From: Sinorhizobium sp. BG8
Lineage (GTDB): Bacteria; Pseudomonadota; Alphaproteobacteria; Rhizobiales; Rhizobiaceae
Length of the DNA stretch: 64,000 nucleotides
Direction: 5' to 3'
NCBI RefSeq assembly: GCF_016864555.1
Contig: NZ_CP044011.1
Coordinates: 3,615,501-3,679,500 of the forward strand
Shown: piece by piece, positions 1 to 8,674 of the stretch
How positions within the stretch are numbered: the stretch's first letter is position 1
Layout of the letters: each line of letters opens with the position of its first letter
Translations under genes and position numbers: made by a program
Notes under the pieces: generated by a model
What the model was told of the DNA's origin: nothing
Database searches by the model: none
Seen by the model: only the letters and a program-made list of their open reading frames with translations

Positions 1-312
1 GATCTCGTAGACCTCGCTTGTCTCCGGCATGGCGCCGGGCGAGTCCGGCGGCCGGTTGCAATCGTACACGAGTCGCGAAAAACGTTGGTAGACAAGAGTG
101 GCAGAAAGGCTCCTCGACATGCTGCGGGCGACCGCAAGCGCACCCGGATCCCAGGCGACATGGCTTTCGAGCGCCTCGGGAGAGAGCCCGAGCGTTCCAA
201 GTTTGGCAGGCATCTGACGCGAGGCGTGTTCGCATACCAGGATGAACCGGCTGCTCGCCTCGGCATTCTCGACGGCGACGGGATCGCCCTCCTGCGTGCT
301 CAGAATTCCCAT
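1..312 (-). CDS. N-formylglutamate amidohydrolase, 5' part only (cut by window edge)
   Basis: The frame read leftward from an ATG at 312 is open for 104 codons to the window edge, so only the N-terminal third to half of the protein is present. The visible protein has the family hallmarks: VCEHAS near the N-terminus, then LGTLGLS, HVAWDPGAL, SRLVYDCNRPP and a SEVYEI-type stretch, which form the metal and substrate pocket of N-formylglutamate amidohydrolases. The family hydrolyses N-formyl-L-glutamate to glutamate and formate, as at the end of histidine degradation. A GGGGGG run lies about 8 bases before the ATG; an in-frame GTG six codons upstream is an alternative start. The gene is divergent from the RpiR regulator, with about 170 bases between them. 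No other hut gene is visible here. Confidence 0.85.
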   Translation of the reverse strand, partial: MGILSTQEGDPVAVENAEASSRFILVCEHASRQMPAKLGTLGLSPEALESHVAWDPGALAVARSMSRSLSATLVYQRFSRLVYDCNRPPDSPGAMPETSEVYEI

Positions 313-484
313 GCCTGCGGCACCCCCCACGCTGCTAGCCAGAATTGCTGAAGAGAATTCTTCACCATTTTTCGTCTGTCAACAGATCATGAAAGTTTCT
401 CTTCAAAAAATGATTTGACTCGAATTGTGACAGCGATGTTTAATTTCAGAAAATGCCGGCAAAGACCGGCAGCAGGGGAAGAAT

Positions 485-1408
485 TTGACATCGACCACGA
501 CGTCCATGACGGTGTCCGACGTGATAAGTGCCCATTTCGATGCGCTTACGCGTGCCGAAAAGCAGTTGGCAGAATCACTTCTGGACAACTACCCGGTTTC
601 GGGCCTCGGCAGCATCACGACTGTCGCCGAGAATGCGGGCGTGTCGACTCCGACCGTGGCCCGCATGGTGCAGAAGCTTGGCTTCCGCGGGTTCCCCGAA
701 TTCCAGGCGCGCCTGCACCACGAGTTGGAAGAGACCCTTTCGAATCCGATCGTCAAGCACGACCGCTGGGCGGCGAACGTGCCGGGGACGCACGTTCTCA
801 ATCGTTTCGCCGACGCCATCATGAACAACATGCGCCAGACGCTTTCTCACATAGAGACCGTGGATTTCGACGGCGCGGCTACCCTGATCGCCAACCGCAA
901 GCGCAATGTCTACATCGTGGGCGGGCGCATCACCAAGGCGCTGGCCGACTACCTCTTCACGCACCTGCAGGTAATCCGCCCGGGCGTGACCCAGATCGCG
1001 TCCAATCCAAGCTCCTGGCCGCACTACGTGCTGAACATGAAGGCCGGCGACGTCCTGGTGATCTTCGACATTCGCCGCTACGAACAGGAGATGGAGACCT
1101 TGGCGCGGATCGCCCGGGAGCGCCAGGTGGAGATCGTGCTCTTCACCGATCAGTGGGCCTCGCCGGTCGCCAAGACAGCCTCGCATGTCTTCCGCGTCCA
1201 CATCGAGGCGCCCTCGGCCTGGGATTCCTCCGTCGTCACCCTGTTCATCGTCGAGGCGCTCATCGAGGCCGTCCAGAGTTCCGCCTGGGACGAGACACGC
1301 GAGCGGATGAAAATCTTGGAAGGCCTGTTCGAGGCGAGCAAACTGTTTCACAAGCCGCGGGAGCCACATTCGGCACCGGAAAGCATTTCGTTAAAAAAAC
1401 CTGTTTAA
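485..1408 (+). CDS. RpiR/MurR-family transcriptional regulator
   Basis: A 307-residue protein with an N-terminal RpiR-type helix-turn-helix (about residues 20-85, containing the VSTPTVARMVQKLGF recognition segment) and a C-terminal SIS sugar-phosphate-binding domain (about 130-270, with the VGGRITKALA loop). RpiR proteins usually control catabolic operons in response to a phosphorylated ligand. The chosen start is TTG at 485, a few bases after an AGGGGAAG ribosome binding site; an ATG seven codons downstream at 506 lacks such a site. It lies directly upstream of, and co-directional with, an ABC importer operon that it probably controls. The effector cannot be read from the sequence. Confidence 0.85.
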   Translation: MTSTTTSMTVSDVISAHFDALTRAEKQLAESLLDNYPVSGLGSITTVAENAGVSTPTVARMVQKLGFRGFPEFQARLHHELEETLSNPIVKHDRWAANVPGTHVLNRFADAIMNNMRQTLSHIETVDFDGAATLIANRKRNVYIVGGRITKALADYLFTHLQVIRPGVTQIASNPSSWPHYVLNMKAGDVLVIFDIRRYEQEMETLARIARERQVEIVLFTDQWASPVAKTASHVFRVHIEAPSAWDSSVVTLFIVEALIEAVQSSAWDETRERMKILEGLFEASKLFHKPREPHSAPESISLKKPV

Positions 1409-1441
1409 AAACTGTCACATAAGCTTCATCTAGCCCCAGTA

Positions 1442-1460
1442 TCAGCTTCACCGAAGCTGA
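1442..1460 (+). promoter_or_regulatory. Perfect 8-bp palindrome ahead of the ABC operon, operator candidate
   Basis: TCAGCTTC-acc-GAAGCTGA is a perfect inverted repeat in the 78-base gap between the RpiR gene and the solute-binding protein gene. An extra AAGCTTCA copy of the half-site lies just upstream (about 1420-1427). There is no T-run after it, so an operator for the RpiR regulator is more likely than a terminator. Confidence 0.45.
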
Positions 1461-1486
1461 CTGACACAAAAAGGAGAACACCCGCG

Positions 1487-2590
1487 ATGTCACATGCCGA
1501 AAGACTTATTTCGCTTTCCACGGCCATCCTGATGGCGACGACGGCGATCGCTGCAGCGGAGCCTAGCGCCGAGCTGATCGCAGCTGCCAAGAAGGAAGGC
1601 AAGCTGACCACGATTGCCCTGCCCGCAACCTGGTGCGGCTATGGTGACATCATTGCCGGCTTCAAGGCCAAGTATCCGGAAATCACCGTCAACGAACTGA
1701 ACCCGGATGCCGGTTCGGGCGACGAGATCGAAGCGATCAAGGCCAACAAGGGCAACACCGGCGACCAGGCTCCCGACGTAATCGACGTCGGCCTGTCCTT
1801 CGGTCCCTCCTCCAAGGCCGAAGGCCTGATCCAGCCCTACAAGGTCTCGACCTGGGACTCGATCCCCGACAGCGCCAAGGATGCCGAAGGCTACTGGTAC
1901 GGTGACTACTACGGCGTGCTGTCCTTTGTCGTGAACACCGACATCGTCAAGGAAGTCCCGAAGGACTGGGCCGACCTGACCAAGGCTGACTACGCCAACG
2001 CCGTTGCGCTTGCAGGCGATCCGCGCACCTCGAACCAGGCCGTTCAGGCCGCCTACGCTGCCGGCCTCGCAAAGGGTGAAACCGATGCGGCCAAGGCAGG
2101 TGAAGCAGGCCTCGCGCACTTCGCCGAAATCAACAAGGCCGGCAACTTCGTTCCGGTCATCGGCAAGTCCGCTTCGCTCGCCCAGGGTTCGACCCCGATC
2201 GTGATCGCATGGGACTACAACGGTCTCGCATGGCGCGACACGCTTGCGGGCAACCCGCCGCTCGAAGTGGTCGTTCCGGCCACCGGCGTCGTCGCTGGCG
2301 TCTACGTCCAGGCGATTTCGGCCTACGCACCGCATCCGAATGCCGCAAAGCTGTGGATGGAGTACCTCTACTCCGACGAGGGCCAGCTCGGCTATCTGAA
2401 GGGCTATTGCCATCCGATCCGCTTCAACGATCTCGCCAAGAACGGCAAGATCCCGCAGGATATGCTCGCCAAGCTGCCGCCGGCAGAAGCCTATGAAAAG
2501 GCCGTCTTCCCGACGCTCGAAGAGCAGGCCGCCGGCAAGGAAGTCATCACCGGCAAGTGGGACAGCGTCGTCGGCGCCAACGTCCAGTAA
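1487..2590 (+). CDS. ABC importer periplasmic solute-binding protein, substrate unknown
   Basis: A 367-residue extracellular solute-binding protein. Residues 1-24 form a Sec signal peptide ending at an A-A-A-E type cleavage site. The mature protein begins AELIAAAKKEGKLTTIALP, typical of the AfuA/PotD-like group of type 2 binding proteins. A good AAGGAGA ribosome binding site precedes the ATG. It is the first gene of a four-gene operon (binding protein, two permeases, ATPase). A strong hairpin follows its stop codon, which would favour more binding protein than membrane components. Family membership suggests ferric, phosphonate or polyamine-like ligands, but I cannot choose between them; the RpiR neighbour hints at a carbon source. 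Confidence 0.85.
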   Translation: MSHAERLISLSTAILMATTAIAAAEPSAELIAAAKKEGKLTTIALPATWCGYGDIIAGFKAKYPEITVNELNPDAGSGDEIEAIKANKGNTGDQAPDVIDVGLSFGPSSKAEGLIQPYKVSTWDSIPDSAKDAEGYWYGDYYGVLSFVVNTDIVKEVPKDWADLTKADYANAVALAGDPRTSNQAVQAAYAAGLAKGETDAAKAGEAGLAHFAEINKAGNFVPVIGKSASLAQGSTPIVIAWDYNGLAWRDTLAGNPPLEVVVPATGVVAGVYVQAISAYAPHPNAAKLWMEYLYSDEGQLGYLKGYCHPIRFNDLAKNGKIPQDMLAKLPPAEAYEKAVFPTLEEQAAGKEVITGKWDSVVGANVQ

Positions 2591-2605
2591 TCCGTCCGGA
2601 CGCAT

Positions 2606-2633
2606 TGCCCTCCCGCTTCACGGCGGGAGGGCA
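2606..2633 (+). terminator. Intercistronic hairpin after the binding-protein gene
   Basis: TGCCCTCCCGC and GCGGGAGGGCA pair over 11 bp around a 6-base loop, followed by a short T-rich stretch. It sits between the binding-protein gene and the first permease gene of the same operon, so it is probably a partial terminator or a 3' stabiliser. Confidence 0.6.
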
Positions 2634-2734
2634 TTTCATTCTTTTCGGCGGGCCGATCGCATGGGTTGCGCCTGTCTGATTTCCGCTTAAGCTCACATTT
2701 TTCAAATTCCTCTTTGCCGGACGATCCCAGTCTC

Positions 2735-3604
2735 ATGAGCACTTCCGCCTTGATAGACCGCCGCACCGTGATCGATTGGCTCGGCATAGCGCCGTTCATG
2801 ATCTTTGCGTTCCTGTTCCTGATCCTGCCGACGCTCTATTTGGTGACCGGTGCGTTCTTTACGCCCGAGGGGCAGTTCACCTTCAAGAACATCACGGACC
2901 TCTTCGAACCCAGTATCCTCAGTGCCTACTGGATCAGCATCAAGGTATCGTTCGCCTCCTCCCTTGGCGGCGCCGTGATCGGCTTTTTCCTTGCCTGGGC
3001 CATCGTGCTCGGCGGATTGCCGCGCTTCGTGCGCTCTGGCCTGCTTACCTTTTCCGGTGTGGCCTCGAACTTCGCGGGCGTGCCGCTGGCCTTCGCCTTC
3101 ATCGCGACGCTCGGGCGGACCGGCCTCGTGACGATCCTGCTGCGCGACATGTTCGGCTTCAATCTCTATTCCACGGGCTTCAATCTGCTGTCCTTCTTCG
3201 GACTGACGATCACCTACATGTTCTTCCAGATCCCGCTGATGGTGCTGATCCTCACCCCGGCGCTCGACGGAATGAAGCGCGAGTGGCGGGAGGCCTCCGA
3301 AATCCTCGGCGCCTCCACCTGGCAATACTGGCGGATGATTGCGCTGCCGATCCTCTGGCCGAGCCTGCTCGGCACGACATTGCTGCTCTTCGCCAACGCC
3401 TTCGGCGCAATCGCGACCGCCTACGCCTTGACCGGTTCCTCGCTCAACATCGTGCCCATTCTTCTCTATGCGCAGATCCGCGGCGACGTCCTGCACAACC
3501 CTAACCTCGGCTACGCGCTGGCGCTCGGCATGATTGTCATCACCGGCCTTTCCAACGTCCTCTACATCTGGCTGCGTTCGCGCGCCGAACGGTGGCAGAA
3601 ATGA
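2735..3604 (+). CDS. ABC importer permease (BPD_transp_1), first of two
   Basis: A 289-residue inner-membrane protein with about six hydrophobic segments. The binding-protein-dependent transport EAA loop is visible as EWREASEILGASTWQYWRMI around residues 190-210. The start is taken at the ATG at 2735, since the open frame upstream carries no coding signal. Its TGA overlaps the ATG of the next gene (ATGA at 3601), showing translational coupling. It forms the membrane channel with the next permease for the importer that begins at 1487. Confidence 0.85.
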   Translation: MSTSALIDRRTVIDWLGIAPFMIFAFLFLILPTLYLVTGAFFTPEGQFTFKNITDLFEPSILSAYWISIKVSFASSLGGAVIGFFLAWAIVLGGLPRFVRSGLLTFSGVASNFAGVPLAFAFIATLGRTGLVTILLRDMFGFNLYSTGFNLLSFFGLTITYMFFQIPLMVLILTPALDGMKREWREASEILGASTWQYWRMIALPILWPSLLGTTLLLFANAFGAIATAYALTGSSLNIVPILLYAQIRGDVLHNPNLGYALALGMIVITGLSNVLYIWLRSRAERWQK

Positions 3605-4389
3605 GAGCAACCCGCTTCCTCGCCTGGCTCGCCATTGCCATCGGCGTCATCTACTTCGTCGTTCCCCTGATCGGCACCTTCGAGTTCTCGTTGCGCATGC
3701 GCCGCGGCGAGTATTCCTTCGACGCCTATCAGTCGGTCTTCTCGGACATGCAGTTCCGCGCGACCTTTGGCTTCTCCATGCTGATGGCGCTGTTCACGAT
3801 CATCTTCGGGATGCTGCTCGTCGTACCCACGGCCTACTGGGTTCGCCTGCGCCTCCCGCGGATGCGTCCTGTCGTCGAATTCATCACGCTGCTGCCGCTC
3901 GTCATTCCGGCGATCGTCATCGTGTTCGGCTACCTCCGGCTCTACAACTCCTCTTCCTTCCTGCCGCTGACAAATTCGACCTCCGGCACGAACCTGCTGC
4001 TGGTGCTCTCCTACGTGACGCTGTCCCTGCCCTACATGTACCGTGCGGTGGATACCGCCATGCGCATGATCGACGTCGCTACGCTGACCGAGGCAGCCGA
4101 GAGTCTCGGCGCGAAATGGCCAACGATCATGTTCCGCTGCATTTTTCCGAACGTCATGAGCGGCGTGCTCTCCGGCGCCTTCATCACATTCGCCATCGTC
4201 ATGGGCGAGTTCACCATGGCATCGCTTCTGAACCGTCCGGCCTTCGGCCCCTATCTGCAGCTCGTCGGAGCGAACAAGGCCTATGAGCCGTCCGCGCTGG
4301 CGATCATCGCGTTTGCGATAACATGGCTCAGCATGGGCCTGCTGCAGCTCGTTTCCCGTTTCCAGAAAACCGCGCCCGCCAAGGCCTGA
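3601..4389 (+). CDS. ABC importer permease, second of two
   Basis: A 262-residue permease with six predicted membrane helices and an EAA loop (EAAESLGAKWPTIMFRCIFP, about residues 165-185). It starts at the ATG overlapping the stop of the preceding permease; a GTG three codons earlier is possible but less likely. It is the second half of the heterodimeric channel of the same importer. Confidence 0.85.
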   Translation: MRATRFLAWLAIAIGVIYFVVPLIGTFEFSLRMRRGEYSFDAYQSVFSDMQFRATFGFSMLMALFTIIFGMLLVVPTAYWVRLRLPRMRPVVEFITLLPLVIPAIVIVFGYLRLYNSSSFLPLTNSTSGTNLLLVLSYVTLSLPYMYRAVDTAMRMIDVATLTEAAESLGAKWPTIMFRCIFPNVMSGVLSGAFITFAIVMGEFTMASLLNRPAFGPYLQLVGANKAYEPSALAIIAFAITWLSMGLLQLVSRFQKTAPAKA

Positions 4390-4402
4390 GGACTTTTCCC
4401 TT

Positions 4403-5464
4403 ATGACTTTTCTAACCCTGAGCAATATCCAGAAATCCTTCGGCCCCGTGCAGGTGGTGCGCGACTTCAACATGGGGATCGAGAAGGGAGAGTTCGTCTC
4501 GTTCCTCGGCCCGTCCGGCTGCGGCAAGACCACGGTGCTGCGCATGATCGCCGGCTTCGAGACGCCCTCGGGCGGAACGATCACCGTCAACGGCAAGAGC
4601 CAGGCGAACCTCAAGCCGAACCAGCGCAACATCGGCATGGTTTTCCAGGCCTATGCGCTCTTTCCGAACATGAACGTCTTCGACAACGTCGCCTTCGGCC
4701 TGAAGGTGGCCGGACGCCCGAAGGACGAGATCGAGGCGCGCGTGAAGGAAATGCTCGGGCTGATCAAGCTCGACCACCTCGCCGACCGCTTCCCCTACCA
4801 GATGTCCGGCGGCCAGCAGCAGCGTGTGGCGCTCGCCAGGGCCCTCGCGCCGAAGCCGCAGGTGCTCCTCCTCGACGAGCCGCTGTCGGCGCTCGACGCA
4901 AAGATCCGCGTTTCCCTGCGCGAAGAGATCCGCATGATCCAGCAGCAGCTCGGCATCACCACCGTCTTCGTGACGCACGACCAGGAAGAGGCGCTGTCGA
5001 TCTCCGACCGCATCGTGGTGATGAACGCCGGCTGTGCCGACCAGATCGGAGCTCCATCGGAGATCTACAACCGCCCCGCCACCCGCTTCGTCGCCAATTT
5101 CGTCGGCACGCTGAACCTGATCGAGGCCAAGGTGATCGACCCCGCGGCGAACCGGGTGTCCATCGGCGACCAGGGCGTGACGCTGCGCGAACCACTGGGA
5201 CCGGTCAAGGTCGGCGATACGGTTTCCCTGGCGCTTCGTCCCGAAGCCGGATCGATTGCCGAGGGGGCCAAGGGCGATACGGTGCTGACCGGCGAAGTCG
5301 TGTCCAGCAACTTCCTCGGTTCGGTCATCCGCACCCGAATGAAGGTCGGCGGCAACATCATTTCCTTCGACATGTTCAACAGTCCCGGCCTTACCCCGCC
5401 ATCCGTCGGCGACATCGTGAACCTCAAGTTCATCGCCAGCGACCTCCTGATCATCCGGGAGTAG
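4403..5464 (+). CDS. ABC importer ATP-binding protein (MalK/PotA type)
   Basis: A 353-residue ATPase. The Walker A motif GPSGCGKTT is near residue 37, the signature MSGGQQQRVALARAL near 135, Walker B LLLDEP near 155 and the switch His in VTHDQEEA. A C-terminal TOBE domain (about residues 270-350) marks the spermidine/iron/sugar importer ATPases. It lies 13 bases after the second permease and ends the operon. It energises transport by the two permeases upstream. Confidence 0.9.
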   Translation: MTFLTLSNIQKSFGPVQVVRDFNMGIEKGEFVSFLGPSGCGKTTVLRMIAGFETPSGGTITVNGKSQANLKPNQRNIGMVFQAYALFPNMNVFDNVAFGLKVAGRPKDEIEARVKEMLGLIKLDHLADRFPYQMSGGQQQRVALARALAPKPQVLLLDEPLSALDAKIRVSLREEIRMIQQQLGITTVFVTHDQEEALSISDRIVVMNAGCADQIGAPSEIYNRPATRFVANFVGTLNLIEAKVIDPAANRVSIGDQGVTLREPLGPVKVGDTVSLALRPEAGSIAEGAKGDTVLTGEVVSSNFLGSVIRTRMKVGGNIISFDMFNSPGLTPPSVGDIVNLKFIASDLLIIRE

Positions 5465-5520
5465 TTCTTTCGCGGACGGCAGCCCTTCCCGGAAAAAATG
5501 CCGCCGATTCGACAATCTTT

Positions 5521-5566
5521 GGCGGCCTCCTTATTGATCGGCCGCCGGAGAATGAATAATCTCCGG
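5521..5566 (+). terminator. Two adjacent hairpins ending the ABC operon
   Basis: GGCGGCC (5521-5527) pairs with GGCCGCC (5540-5546), and CCGGAG (5545-5550) pairs with CTCCGG (5561-5566), followed by TTGTT. The two stems share two bases and so are mutually exclusive. They separate the ABC operon from the FMN riboswitch and most likely act as a terminator. Confidence 0.45.
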
Positions 5567-5569
5567 TTG

Positions 5570-6278
<709 letters not shown>

Positions 6279-6421
6279 GCCGCTTCCAGCGGGCCGCGTC
6301 TTTCCGCGACCCGCAACTTCTCCTTGTATCACCGCACGAAGAACCGGAATCCGTTTACCAACAATCGGGCGCAAGCCGCTGATCGGATTCAAAAAACCGA
6401 AGCGACAGCCCATCGACGCAA

Positions 6422-6447
6422 AACGCCCGGTGTTTCCACCGGGCGTT
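6422..6447. terminator. Bidirectional terminator between ribH2 and rpiB
   Basis: AACGCCCGGTG pairs perfectly with CACCGGGCGTT over 11 bp around TTTC. On the minus strand the stem continues into a TTTT run, suiting the end of the eryR-tpiB-rpiB operon; on the plus strand ATCTTTACC follows, which could also stop ribH2 transcripts. Confidence 0.75.
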
Positions 6448-6480
6448 ATCTTTACCTTCAGATCGAGGTTGGGCCCTGGA

Positions 6481-6921
6481 TCAGGCCTTGCCCGCATCCA
6501 GCCGGTCGATTGCCTGGACGTTGCCGGCAGACGCGCCGTTGGGATCGAATTCCGACTCCAGCCACTTGTCGACGATGGCCTTGGCAAGCTCCGGGCCGAT
6601 GACCCGCGCGCCCATGGTGATGATCTGCGCATTGTTGGACTTGGCAGCGCGCTCGGCGGAATAGGTATCGTGCGTCAGCGCCGCACGGATGCCCGGCACC
6701 TTGTTGGCCGAGATGCTGACGCCGATGCCGGTGCCGCAGATGAGAATGCCGCGCTCGTATTCGCCCTCGACGATCTTCTCAGCGAGGTTCTTCGACAGGT
6801 CCGCGTAGAAACCCGACTGGCTCAGGTTGCCGACGGTCACGTCGCTCTTGCCGGCAAGATGGGCTTCGATGATGTCGAGAAGCGGCTTGCCTGCGCTGTC
6901 TGCTCCGATTGCGATTTTCAT
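6481..6921 (-). CDS. rpiB: RpiB-type sugar-phosphate isomerase, probable D-erythrose-4-phosphate isomerase EryI
   Basis: A 146-residue RpiB/LacAB-family isomerase. The N-terminal IAIGADSAG motif, the catalytic Cys62 in ICGTGIG and the HDTYSAERA segment are all present. As the third gene after a DeoR regulator and a TpiA paralogue, it matches the Brucella/rhizobial eryR-tpiA2-rpiB arrangement. There the protein (EryI) interconverts D-erythrulose-4-phosphate and D-erythrose-4-phosphate, the last step feeding erythritol carbon into the pentose phosphate pathway. A general ribose-5-phosphate isomerase role remains possible. The gene is 39 bases downstream of tpiB. Confidence 0.88.
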   Translation of the reverse strand: MKIAIGADSAGKPLLDIIEAHLAGKSDVTVGNLSQSGFYADLSKNLAEKIVEGEYERGILICGTGIGVSISANKVPGIRAALTHDTYSAERAAKSNNAQIITMGARVIGPELAKAIVDKWLESEFDPNGASAGNVQAIDRLDAGKA

Positions 6922-6960
6922 GGGTCTTTCCTTTCTGGTCGATGGGTTCGTGGGCAGCGG

Positions 6961-7728
6961 TTAGATTGCCGCGGCAACTCGTTTGAGGATGTCGATATAG
7001 CCCGCCGGTTCCCAGGCGGAGCGTCCGATGAACAATCCGTCGATCGACGGCATGTTGATGAGTTCGGCGCAGTTGCCGGGGTTGACGCTGCCGCCGTAGA
7101 GAACGGGCACGCGCCGTCCGAGCACGCGCTCGGCAACTGATGCGATCTTGGCCTGCCGTGCATCCGCATAATCGGCCGTCGCGGGAATGCCGTTCACGCC
7201 GATCGCCCATACCGGTTCGTAGGCGAGCAGGATCTCGCTGTTTTTCTGGTCACCCTCGAGAAGCGAAAGCGCGCCTGTGACCTGCCGCTCGAGCACCGCA
7301 TCCGCCTCGCCTGCCTCGCGTTCGGACAGCGTCTCGCCGATGCAGATCAGCGGGATCAGGCCGTGGCGCACGGCGGCGGCCGTCTTGAGGCCAACGGTCC
7401 GGTCCGTCTCGCCGAAATGCTCACGGCGCTCGCTATGGCCGAGTTCGACGATGTCGAGATTGCAGTCCTTGAGCATGAGCGGCGAGATTTCTCCCGTCCA
7501 GGCCCCGGCGTCGTCCCAGTGCATGTTCTGCGCGCCGACCTTCACGCTGGACTGGGCCAGCGTTTTCTTGACTTCCCTGACGGCGGTGAAAGGTGGAATG
7601 ACGAAACGCTGGATCCGCGCATCCCGGTCGCCATCGGCGGCCGCGAGCGCCTCGGCAAAGGCCATCGCTTCGCCGAGCGTCTTGTTCATCTTCCAGCTCG
7701 TACCTACCCATAGGCCGGTCTTGCTCAT
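6961..7728 (-). CDS. tpiB: Triosephosphate isomerase-like, probable L-erythrulose-1-phosphate isomerase EryH
   Basis: A 255-residue TIM-barrel isomerase with Lys13 (GTSWKMNKT), the catalytic His in ELGHSERR and the Glu in AYEPVWAIG. The first motif reads GTSWKMN rather than the GNWKMN of housekeeping TIM; the same Ser-for-Asn change is, from memory, characteristic of the EryH/TpiA2 branch. EryH turns L-3-tetrulose-4-phosphate (L-erythrulose phosphate) into D-erythrulose-4-phosphate. Its ATG overlaps the stop of the DeoR gene (7725-7728), so the two are translated together. The rest of the erythritol operon (eryABC, transporter) is not within 64 kb. Confidence 0.87.
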   Translation of the reverse strand: MSKTGLWVGTSWKMNKTLGEAMAFAEALAAADGDRDARIQRFVIPPFTAVREVKKTLAQSSVKVGAQNMHWDDAGAWTGEISPLMLKDCNLDIVELGHSERREHFGETDRTVGLKTAAAVRHGLIPLICIGETLSEREAGEADAVLERQVTGALSLLEGDQKNSEILLAYEPVWAIGVNGIPATADYADARQAKIASVAERVLGRRVPVLYGGSVNPGNCAELINMPSIDGLFIGRSAWEPAGYIDILKRVAAAI

Positions 7729-8510
7729 GCTGAATTCTCCGATTCTTCACTGTGTGTCGAAATGAGTTTCACGTCGCCGTCGGCAAGTGCCGCCGAAGCC
7801 TCCGGCGTAATCTTGCCGCCGGTCAGGACCGCCTCGAAGAGGTCGAGGTCGGCAAGGAAATGCAGCGCCTGGCGGGAAAACTTGTCGTGATCGGCAAGCA
7901 GGTAGCTGCGCCGTGCCGAGCGGATCATCTGCCGCTTGATCTGGATGACTTCCTGGTCCTGGTGGAAGGCCTGCGTTCCCTCGATGGCGGAAGAGGACAG
8001 GAAGGCGATGTCGGCGCGCAGCGACTTCAACGCCTCGTCCGTCACGATCCCGAAGAAACCGTTGAATTTCTTGCTGTATGCGCCTCCGAGCGCGATCAGC
8101 TGGATGCCCGCGACACCCGACAGTGCGGTGATGGCCGAGAGATTGTTGGTAATGACGGTGAGAGGCCTCACCTCGGTCAGCAGCGACGCCATCGCGCCCG
8201 CGGTGGAGCTGTCGTCAAGAATGATGATCTGGCCGGGTTCGATGAGCGAGACTGCATGGCGGGCAATCGCACGCTTCTCGGCCGCTGCCATGCGCTCGCG
8301 ATAACGGAAATCGCTTTCGAACTGGGGGCTCGACTCGATGGAGGCGCCACCGTGAACCTTGCGGAGCAACCCCGCCTGCTCGAGATCGTCGAGATCGCGA
8401 TGCACCGTCATTTTGGAAACGGCGAAACTGTTGGCGAGGTCCTCGATCGAAGCACTGCCGGCCTCGAGCAGGATGTCCATGATTTTCTGACGTCTGTCCT
8501 CGGGTCTCAT
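7725..8510 (-). CDS. DeoR-family repressor, EryR-like
   Basis: A 261-residue DeoR/GlpR regulator. The N-terminal winged helix carries the family signature (RRQKIMDILLEAGSASIEDLA, then SKMTVHRDLDDLEQ, residues 5-45). The C-terminal DeoRC sugar-phosphate domain (about 75-235) includes ILDDSSTAGAMA and LLADHDKF. It is first in an operon with tpiB and rpiB, the position of eryR in rhizobia and Brucella. A five-copy TGTRAYAT-like array lies 78-142 bases upstream of its start and is a likely autoregulatory operator. The ligand is probably a tetrose or pentose phosphate. Confidence 0.85.
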   Translation of the reverse strand: MRPEDRRQKIMDILLEAGSASIEDLANSFAVSKMTVHRDLDDLEQAGLLRKVHGGASIESSPQFESDFRYRERMAAAEKRAIARHAVSLIEPGQIIILDDSSTAGAMASLLTEVRPLTVITNNLSAITALSGVAGIQLIALGGAYSKKFNGFFGIVTDEALKSLRADIAFLSSSAIEGTQAFHQDQEVIQIKRQMIRSARRSYLLADHDKFSRQALHFLADLDLFEAVLTGGKITPEASAALADGDVKLISTHSEESENSA

Positions 8511-8587
8511 GTCGCTCGCGGCGTTCCGGCATCATGCCATCGCCGCTCTCCTCGCATTGCGGGTTCAGTTTCACCGCACGAGGAGAA

Positions 8588-8652
8588 TGTAACATCAATT
8601 TGTGATATTTCAATGTTACATTTGCACAGGATGTGACATTCTCATGTGACAC
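8588..8652 (-). promoter_or_regulatory. Five-copy operator-like array upstream of eryR
   Basis: Five octamers, TGTAACAT (8588), TGTGATAT (8601), TGTTACAT (8614), TGTGACAT (8632) and TGTGACAC (8645), lie in direct orientation with start-to-start spacings of 13, 13, 18 and 13 bases. TGTAACAT with TGTTACAT also read partly as inverted copies. The array fills the space between eryR and the LuxR-type gene and is AT-rich against its GC-rich surroundings. DeoR-family repressors often bind such repeated sites at their own promoters. Confidence 0.6.
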
Positions 8653-8674
8653 TTCCAGCGTGCACCCTGCCCGC

